Below, piece after piece: positions 7,975 through 13,055 of a DNA stretch of 13,055 nucleotides. Source of the DNA: Deltaproteobacteria bacterium (GTDB lineage: Bacteria > Desulfobacterota > DSM-4660 > Desulfatiglandales > Desulfatiglandaceae). The stretch spans positions 1-13,055 of the forward strand of contig JABGPV010000146.1 of the NCBI GenBank assembly GCA_018644785.1, read 5' to 3'. A model generated the notes under the pieces. That model made no database searches, had not been told where the DNA came from, and worked only from the letters and a program-made list of their open reading frames with translations. The position numbers and the translations under genes are program-made. Every line of letters begins with the position of its first letter. The first letter of the stretch is position 1.

Positions 7975-8663
7975 GCAAGACCTTTTACAAGTTTCCCTCG
8001 ACACCGCATTTGGCGGTACTCGGCGATATGGACATCCGTGAGGATAAAGTGATGTCTGATGAAGACCGCAATGCCTTTCTGGAAAATGAACTTGTTGTCG
8101 AAGAAAAGGTCGATGGAGCGAATCTGGGCATATCCTTCGATCATTCAGCGAATATTATGGTGCAAAATCGGGGGACCCTATTGCATAAACCCTTTTTGGG
8201 GCAATGGCAGAAGTTATTCCATTGGTTATCTCCAAAGATTGATTCTTTCTTCGATGTTATGGAGGATCGGTACATCTTGTTCGGTGAATGGTGTTATGCA
8301 AAGCATTCTATCTCATATGAGCGGTTGCCGGATTGGTTGTTAGGATTTGATATTTACGACAAGAAGCAAAGGCGTTTTTTTTCATGCCCACGACGAGATG
8401 ATTTGTTTTGCCAACTCGACATTGTTCCCATTCCGGTTCTCGGGAGTGGCTGTTTTTCCCTGGAAAAGCTGAAAGGATTTCTGACAAAATCCAGCCTGGG
8501 AACAAAGTCTTCCGAAGGAATTTACTTGCGAGTTGACAGTGCCAACTGGCTTGTTCACAGAGCAAAGCTGGTGCGGCCCGAGTTTGTTCAAACGATTGGG
8601 GAACACTGGTCAAAAAAAAAGATCCAACCTAATCGTCTTGATTGGGAGCAGATCTTTTCTTGA
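7971..8663 (+). CDS. ATP-dependent RNA ligase family protein
   Basis: A 230-residue nucleotidyltransferase of the RNA_ligase (PF09414-like) family. Seen: the N-terminal FYKFPSTPHL common in this small bacterial group, motif I EEKVDGAN with the AMP-accepting Lys46, an NRG block (66-68), motif III LFGEW (103-107), GFDIYD (125-130), motif IV SEGIYLRV (181-188) and motif V HRAKLVRPEF (196-205). All elements needed for lysine adenylylation and strand sealing appear present. The length suits a stand-alone catalytic core with a short helical tail; no kinase or phosphatase domain is fused. The start is GTG in a GTGA overlap with the PIN gene stop, with AGGAG 11 bases upstream. Such a ligase joins a 5'-phosphate to a 3'-hydroxyl, exactly the ends PIN nucleases leave, which suggests repair of the neighbour's cuts or of similar RNA damage. 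Whether the natural substrate is tRNA is unknown. Confidence 0.85.
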   Translation: MSKTFYKFPSTPHLAVLGDMDIREDKVMSDEDRNAFLENELVVEEKVDGANLGISFDHSANIMVQNRGTLLHKPFLGQWQKLFHWLSPKIDSFFDVMEDRYILFGEWCYAKHSISYERLPDWLLGFDIYDKKQRRFFSCPRRDDLFCQLDIVPIPVLGSGCFSLEKLKGFLTKSSLGTKSSEGIYLRVDSANWLVHRAKLVRPEFVQTIGEHWSKKKIQPNRLDWEQIFS

Positions 8664-8705
8664 AGAACTCATTGTTCATCTTAGTCAGATTGAGAGGAGG
8701 GGCAC

Positions 8706-8945
8706 GTGAACGGAAGGAAAGCCCGGATCGAGTTCAGCCAACGTGTCCGTCGAAACATGGTAAATCCATGGTATGAGCAAAAGCCATCGAGCTTTGGAAA
8801 CATCTATGGAGGCAGAAGCTTTCAGGCAATATGTCCCCAATCTGGAGCTTGGGAACGAGGTGAAAATTTGATATTGGCAATTATCCGTATTTACATATAT
8901 AGTCGAACACCCTTTCCGATTTTTTTCTTGAAAAGCGGCGGCTAG
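8706..8945 (+). CDS. Small hypothetical protein, doubtful
   Basis: A 79-codon frame starting with GTG, five bases after GAGGAGG, which is a strong Shine-Dalgarno. It follows the RNA ligase by 42 bases on the same strand. The first 40 residues are basic and look plausible as protein (for example RKARIEFSQRVRRNMVNPWY), but the rest becomes hydrophobic and low in character (YIYSRTPFPIFFLKSGG), as if out of frame. Either it is a small unrecognised fourth cassette member or the 5' part of a decayed gene. No known family is recognised. Confidence 0.25.
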   Translation: MNGRKARIEFSQRVRRNMVNPWYEQKPSSFGNIYGGRSFQAICPQSGAWERGENLILAIIRIYIYSRTPFPIFFLKSGG

Positions 8946-9036
8946 AGCGACTTTCAGCAATCCTGGTGGGTGAACCTGATGAGCTGTTGTGAAAATTTTA
9001 TCTTGACAAAACCCCGGGTCCCATAATAGATCGAGC

Positions 9037-9056
9037 CCTTACATGGTAAGGTTTTT
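9037..9056 (+). terminator. Possible weak Rho-independent terminator
   Basis: CCTTAC and GTAAGG form a perfect 6-base stem around a 3-base ATG loop, followed at once by five T. If it works it would separate the ATPase-PIN-ligase cassette from the Hdr operon. The stem is short and only half G/C, so efficiency is doubtful. Confidence 0.25.
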
Positions 9057-9190
9057 GGGAAATGGCGTCAGACTCTTTTGGCACACCAACAAGGCAGATC
9101 GAAAAGGTATTCGGATCTGCCGCTCTTATCAAGCCGTCGCAGCTACTTTGGCGGAGTCGGCTTTGCGTGGAGTAAGTGAGGAATAGATTC

Positions 9191-10939
9191 ATGTTTTTTG
9201 ATTCGCTTCTGTACGGGTCTCTGTTAATCTTTATTGTCGGATTCGGCTACAAATTTTACACTTGGGTTTCGAGACAGATTATCGGACCGGAGCTTCCCTA
9301 TTCGACGGGACAAAGAATTTCCCAGGCCATAAAAGGCATATTGGGCGTCATTTTCAGCGCCCGGATTGTGGATCTTATTAAGGTCCTGATACTGGATGTC
9401 ATCCTGCAACGGCGAATTCTCAAGGAAGATACCCTGCGTTGGGTCATGCATATGCTCATTTTTGTGGGGTTTATGCTGTTGCTTTTTGTTCATGCCTTTG
9501 AAAGCTGGACCAGCAGTAATCTTTTCGAGGATTACGCGTCCACGGCGCATCCCTATCTTTTTCTCAGAAACCTGTTCGGTTTGATGGTTTTTGCGGGCGT
9601 GGCCATTGCCATATACCGTCGGCGCGTTCTCAAAGTTCCGCGGTTGCGCACCAACGCCATGGACGTCTATGCCGTCTGGATTGTGGCGGTCATCATGCTC
9701 ACCGGCTTTTTGCTGGAAGGGGCCAAGATCATCAGCCACAACGAGTTTCAGCGCATGGTGGAAGAGTATGCGGATACGGACGATGCCGAAGAGTTGAAAG
9801 CGCTGGAAGCCTTCTGGGTTGAAGAATTCGGCGTGGTTTCCCCGAAGGTGGCCGGCCCCTTTGAAATGGAACTCTTGACCCAGGGGCGGGAACTTCATGA
9901 AATGAGTTGCCAGAGTTGCCACGCAGTGCCGGAATGGGCATTTATCAGTTTCAACCTTTCCAAAGGGATGCGACCCATGGCGCAGTATCTTGATGATGCC
10001 GAAGCCACCTATTTTCTCTGGGTCATCCATATCCTGGCCTGTTTTATCGGGTTGGCCTACCTGCCCTTCAGCAAAATGTTCCATATCATCACAACGCCCT
10101 TAAGCCTCATGGCCAATGCGGTCATGGATAAAAAGCGGTCCCACCCCGCCAATATCCTGACACGCCAGATGCTGGAACTGGATGCCTGTACCCATTGCGG
10201 CACGTGCAGCCTCAGATGTTCTTCATCCCCCGCATTCGATGCCCTTGGAAACGACTGCATTCTGCCATCGGAAAAACTGCAAACCATTCGAAAACTGGCC
10301 GCACGGAAAACCCTTTCTCTGTCCGAGCGCCAGGCCCTTCGAGAAGGCGTCTATATCTGCACCAATTGTGATCGATGCACCGAGGTGTGCCCCTCGGGTA
10401 TCAACCTGAGAGACCTCTGGCTCAATGTGAGAGAGGGTCTCATCCAGAGCGACGCAATGGGTGAACCCCTGATGCTTTCCGGCTTTTCTTTTGTGAGAGG
10501 GTTGAATAAACCCGGTTTGACGCCTGAGGATTACGCAGACCCCCTTGACATGGCCAAACGCGAGGTTTCAAAAGATTGGCCCAGTGCGGCTGAGATCGAA
10601 TCACTGAGCTTTAACGGAGATAAGAAGTCACGCGCAAAACTGCCATATGACGCTGAAACCTTCAGGGCCTGTTATACCTGTCAGAATTGCACCACCGTTT
10701 GTCCCGTGGTGGCTGTCTCTGACAAACCTGAAGAAACATTGGGACTGCTGCCCCACCAGATCATGTGCAGCCTGGGGCTTGGCCTCACAGATATGGCCTG
10801 TGGCGCCAGCATGATCTGGGATTGTGTAACCTGTTACCAGTGCCAGGAGCACTGCCCCCAGCTGGTGGAGGTAACGGATATCCTTTATCAGTTGAAGAAT
10901 ATAGCGATCAAGGGTCCCCGGCGGGGGGGCGCCGCATAA
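9191..10939 (+). CDS. Membrane cytochrome b / haem c / multi-Fe-S fusion (HdrE-HdrC type)
   Basis: A 582-residue electron-transfer protein that probably links the quinone pool to the soluble HdrAB pair. Seen in order: five membrane segments (about 6-26, 85-105, 122-142, 158-178, 275-297) with histidines placed as in NarI/DsrM haem b subunits; a CQSCH haem c motif (240-244) in the loop between segments 4 and 5; then four CX2CX2CX3C clusters starting at Cys333, 390, 494 and 545, the HdrC-like part. With the Fe-S tail in the cytoplasm, the haem c loop falls on the periplasmic side, where haem c is attached, so the topology is self-consistent. The ATG at 9191 has GAGGA 8 bases upstream and gives a typical N terminus; a GTG at 9176 is less likely. 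QmoC has a similar fusion in the opposite order. The exact complex is inferred. Confidence 0.82.
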   Translation: MFFDSLLYGSLLIFIVGFGYKFYTWVSRQIIGPELPYSTGQRISQAIKGILGVIFSARIVDLIKVLILDVILQRRILKEDTLRWVMHMLIFVGFMLLLFVHAFESWTSSNLFEDYASTAHPYLFLRNLFGLMVFAGVAIAIYRRRVLKVPRLRTNAMDVYAVWIVAVIMLTGFLLEGAKIISHNEFQRMVEEYADTDDAEELKALEAFWVEEFGVVSPKVAGPFEMELLTQGRELHEMSCQSCHAVPEWAFISFNLSKGMRPMAQYLDDAEATYFLWVIHILACFIGLAYLPFSKMFHIITTPLSLMANAVMDKKRSHPANILTRQMLELDACTHCGTCSLRCSSSPAFDALGNDCILPSEKLQTIRKLAARKTLSLSERQALREGVYICTNCDRCTEVCPSGINLRDLWLNVREGLIQSDAMGEPLMLSGFSFVRGLNKPGLTPEDYADPLDMAKREVSKDWPSAAEIESLSFNGDKKSRAKLPYDAETFRACYTCQNCTTVCPVVAVSDKPEETLGLLPHQIMCSLGLGLTDMACGASMIWDCVTCYQCQEHCPQLVEVTDILYQLKNIAIKGPRRGGAA

Positions 10940-10980
10940 GACCAAAGACCATGCGCGCTGCGTACTGCGCTTAAAAAAAG

Positions 10981-11124
10981 CGAGGCCTTTGAAAAGTGTT
11001 CAATTTTGTTCAAGATCAAGGAAGGCGAAAATTTCAACCGCAGGCATATGTTGAATATTCCGAAGATTGAAATTTGAGTCTGACGCAGAGATTGGGCAAA
11101 ATGGGGCGCTTTGCAAAGGTCTCG
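10981..11124. repeat. 144-base near-palindromic intergenic element (MITE-like)
   Basis: The left end CGAGGCCTTTGAAAAG pairs with the right end CTTTGCAAAGGTCTCG. Over 37 terminal bases about 27 match, and an inner AAATTTCAA (11029-11037) pairs with TTGAAATTT (11067-11075). Both pairings share one centre near 11052, so the whole stretch is a single imperfect palindrome. It lies between two genes likely to be co-transcribed and encodes nothing. It resembles a miniature inverted-repeat element or other dispersed palindrome; no flanking target duplication is obvious. As RNA it could fold into a long hairpin. Confidence 0.65.
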
Positions 11125-11140
11125 AAATTGAGGAAAACCG

Positions 11141-12016
11141 ATGAGATACGCTTTTTTTCTGGGCTGCAATATTCCTGCCCGACTTGAACAATATGAAACC
11201 GCTTCCCGTGCGGTGATGTCCCGGCTGGGTGTGGGTCTGATCGATTATCGCGATTTCACCTGTTGTGGTTACCCGTTGCGGAATGTTGACCGGAAAGCCT
11301 ATCTTCTCTCCGCAGCCGGGAACCTCGCCCTGGCTGAACGTGACGGTGTCAACATCATGGCCCTGTGTAAATGTTGTTTCGGCACACTGAAGGAGGCCCA
11401 ATACATTCTTGGGGACAATGAGACGCTGCGCCGGGAAATCAATGACATGTTAAAACCGAGAGACCTGTTTTATCAGGGCCAGGTAGAGGTCAAGCATCTG
11501 CTTTCGGTTCTGTACCACGATGTGGGCTTGGACAATCTGAAAAAGAAGATCTCCAGAAAAATGAAAGATCTCAAAATCGCCACCCATTATGGGTGCCATG
11601 CCTTACGTCCCAGTAAGGTGACCCAGTTTGATGACCCGGTGGCGCCGACCCTCTTTGATGAACTGGTGAAGGCAACGGGGGCAAAAAGCGTGGAATGGAG
11701 CGAAAAGCTCAATTGCTGCGGTGCACCTTTGATGGGCGTAAATGACAACATTTCCATGGATTTGACCCGGAAGAAACTGGACAGCGGACGCGAATCGGGA
11801 GCGGATTTTCTGTGCACCGCCTGCCCCTACTGCCAGATTCAGTTTGACCAGGTTCAGAGCATGATGGCGCAAAACGGTGGGACTGACGACACCCTGCCCT
11901 CCATGCTCTACCCCCAGTTGCTGGGGTTGTGCATGGGCGTTGACGAAAAGAAATTGGGTCTTGAAAAAAACCAGGTGGCCATTGACGGCCTCACCTCTTT
12001 TATAACGCAGGAGTAG
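11141..12016 (+). CDS. hdrB: HdrB-like CCG-domain protein
   Basis: A 291-residue protein with two cysteine-rich CCG domains. The first is Cys9, Cys41-Cys42, Cys76 and Cys79 (C-X31-CC-X33-CXXC). The second is Cys152, Cys192-Cys193, Cys228 and Cys231 (C-X39-CC-X34-CXXC). In methanogen HdrB these bind the unusual non-cubane [4Fe-4S] clusters that cleave the CoM-S-S-CoB disulfide. In sulfate reducers, which lack that substrate, HdrB-like subunits are thought to act on other thiol/disulfide couples or pass electrons. The length matches HdrB. The ATG has GAGG 8 bases upstream. The gene follows the membrane subunit after a 201-base gap holding the palindromic element, and precedes HdrA by 3 bases. 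It is cytoplasmic, with no signal peptide. Confidence 0.9.
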   Translation: MRYAFFLGCNIPARLEQYETASRAVMSRLGVGLIDYRDFTCCGYPLRNVDRKAYLLSAAGNLALAERDGVNIMALCKCCFGTLKEAQYILGDNETLRREINDMLKPRDLFYQGQVEVKHLLSVLYHDVGLDNLKKKISRKMKDLKIATHYGCHALRPSKVTQFDDPVAPTLFDELVKATGAKSVEWSEKLNCCGAPLMGVNDNISMDLTRKKLDSGRESGADFLCTACPYCQIQFDQVQSMMAQNGGTDDTLPSMLYPQLLGLCMGVDEKKLGLEKNQVAIDGLTSFITQE

Positions 12017-12019
12017 TTT

Positions 12020-13055
12020 ATGTCGACGAAAAACCTAGGTTCCGTCCTGGTTGTGGGCGGTGGCATTACCGGCATGCAGGCCGCACTGGATATGGCCAAT
12101 TCCGGATATTACGTCTACCTTGTGGAAAGAACCAGTTCCATTGGCGGCATGATGAGCCAATTGGACAAGACCTTTCCCACAAATGACTGTGCCATGTGAA
12201 TTATCTCACCGAAACTGGTCGAGGTCGGCCGGCACATCAACATCGAGTTGCTCACACTTTCAGAAGTTACCGCCCTTAAAGGGGAGGCAGGCAATTTTGA
12301 GGTGAGCATCCTGCAACACCCCCGATACGTGGATATGGACAAATGCATCGCCTGCGGGGCCTGCACCGAAAAATGTCCCAGGAAAGTATCCAATGAATAT
12401 GATGCGGGTTTGGCCAAAGGGAAGGCCGTCTATGTGAAATACGCCCAGGCCGTCCCCCTGAAATACGCCATTGATCCGAAGTACTGCCTTAAACTAACCA
12501 AGGGAAAATGCGGAAAATGTGAAGAAGTCTGTCCCGCCGACGCCATTAACTATGAGGACAAAGAACGGCATATTGATCTGAACGTGGGTGCGGTAATCGT
12601 TTCCGACGGTGGTGAGGCTTACAATCCCGCGGATCACGACACCTACGGATACGGCAAAAACAAGAACGTGGTCACCAGTCTTGAGTTTGAGCGCATCCTG
12701 TCCGCTTCCGGGCCCTATGGCGGGCACTTGGTACGTCCCTCGGACAAAAAGGAACCCAAAAAAATTGCCTGGCTGCAGTGCATCGGAAGTCGTGATGAAC
12801 ACCTGGGAGGCCGGGGATATTGTTCGGGGGTTTGCTGTACTTACGCCGTCAAAGAGGCCATGCTGGCCAAAGAACACGCCGGCGGCGACCTGGACACAGC
12901 CATCTTTTACATGGATATCCGCACCAACGGAAAAGACTTTGAGCGATACTACAACCGCGCCAAAGATGAGGCGGGCGTTCGTTTTGTGAAGTCGCGGGTG
13001 ACCCATATCGTTCCGGATAAAGAGTCCGGCATGAACATGATCCGCTATATGGATG
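12020..13055 (+). CDS. hdrA: HdrA-like selenoprotein, FAD/Fe-S subunit (3' part outside window)
   Basis: The frame from ATG 12020 (AGGAG 6 bases upstream) runs to the window edge as 345 codons with one in-frame TGA at codon 60. Residues before and after the TGA belong together: an FAD-binding [13 protein letters not shown] start (10-22), a [18 protein letters not shown] block, then [16 protein letters not shown]. The TGA sits at the second cysteine of the CAMC motif of HdrA, so it reads as selenocysteine (CAMU). Further on are two ferredoxin motifs ([12 protein letters not shown] and CGKCEEVCP) and the HdrA-type CX13CX3CC pattern at CIGSRDEH to CSGVCC. HdrA takes part in flavin-based electron transfer or bifurcation. 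Sec-containing HdrA is known in methanogens and reported in deltaproteobacteria. A standard caller would begin only at GTG 12302 or ATG 12335 and lose the FAD domain. Confidence 0.88.
12197..12199 (+). other. UGA selenocysteine codon in HdrA
   Basis: In-frame TGA at codon 60 of HdrA, replacing the second Cys of the CAMC motif. Conserved HdrA sequence continues in the same frame on both sides, so neither a true stop nor a frameshift fits. Confidence 0.87.
12209..12228 (+). promoter_or_regulatory. Candidate bacterial SECIS element
   Basis: Starting 9 bases after the UGA, CCGA pairs with TCGG, an AA/G internal loop follows, then CT pairs with AG, closing a GGTCG apical loop. The loop contains the GGU typical of SelB-binding hairpins, 17 bases after the UGA, similar to the spacing in E. 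coli fdhF. It was folded by eye, and the stem is short. Confidence 0.5.

Larger units (their letters stand above)
8664..9190 (+). other. Weakly coding or decayed stretch between the ligase and the Hdr operon
   Basis: About 520 bases without a convincing gene. It contains the short frame at 8706-8945, a fragment ending EKRRLERLSAILVGEPDELL at about 8990 that looks like the C terminus of a lost protein but has no start, and a 47-codon frame from ATG 9043 to TAG 9186 (protein end AESALRGVSEE) with no good ribosome site. Several frames change over short distances, which suggests gene remains at the edge of an accessory insertion. It must also hold the Hdr operon promoter unless transcription reads through from the cassette; no clear promoter is seen. 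Confidence 0.5.

Noticed and set aside
9003..9029. TTGACA with CATAAT or TAATAG as a promoter for the Hdr operon
   Set aside because: CATAAT is only 13 bases away, and TAATAG at 15 bases matches the consensus at only three positions.
9224..10084. Long minus-strand open frame (286 codons) opposite the membrane cytochrome
   Set aside because: Antisense shadow of a gene with conserved haem and Fe-S motifs; no recognisable family or ribosome site.
12197..12199. TGA read as a stop making HdrA a pseudogene
   Set aside because: The frame stays open and conserved for 285 further codons, the TGA sits exactly on a redox cysteine position, and Sec-HdrA is established in other lineages.

Overview
The window looks like chromosomal DNA of a sulfate-reducing Desulfobacterota (Desulfobacterales-like) bacterium. 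The main reasons are a heterodisulfide-reductase-type (Hdr) electron-transfer operon whose HdrA subunit carries an in-frame UGA that is very probably selenocysteine, and a membrane partner combining a NarI/DsrM-type cytochrome b, a c-type haem motif and four ferredoxin-like motifs. This assignment rests on gene content only.

Left part, minus strand (about 1-5357): a compact four-gene operon. In transcription order it encodes a YcaO-domain protein with C-terminal TPR repeats, a GldA-like ABC ATPase, an ABC-2 permease and a GldG-type auxiliary protein cut by the window edge only a few residues from its probable C terminus. The first two junctions are 4-base ATGA overlaps, and both the YcaO and GldG genes appear to start with TTG behind good Shine-Dalgarno sites.

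Middle part, plus strand (about 5650-9190): an accessory, more AT-rich region. It opens with a broken remnant of a YhcG/DUF1016-type PDDEXK nuclease. Then follows a tightly overlapping three-gene cassette: a DUF3696 AAA ATPase, a PIN-like ribonuclease and an ATP-dependent RNA ligase. It ends in about 500 bases of weak or decayed coding sequence. The cassette reads like a defence or RNA-damage/repair module: an ATPase that could gate an RNA-cutting enzyme, plus a ligase able in principle to reseal 5'-phosphate/3'-hydroxyl ends. It is the best candidate for an undescribed system here.

Right part, plus strand (9191 to the end): the Hdr operon. It contains the membrane cytochrome/Fe-S fusion, a 144-base near-palindromic intergenic element, an HdrB-like CCG protein, and HdrA (345 codons visible, Sec at codon 60). 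Together they would move electrons between the menaquinone pool or periplasmic cytochromes and cytoplasmic flavin/Fe-S chemistry. Ordinary ORF calling misses HdrA because of the UGA and the window edge.
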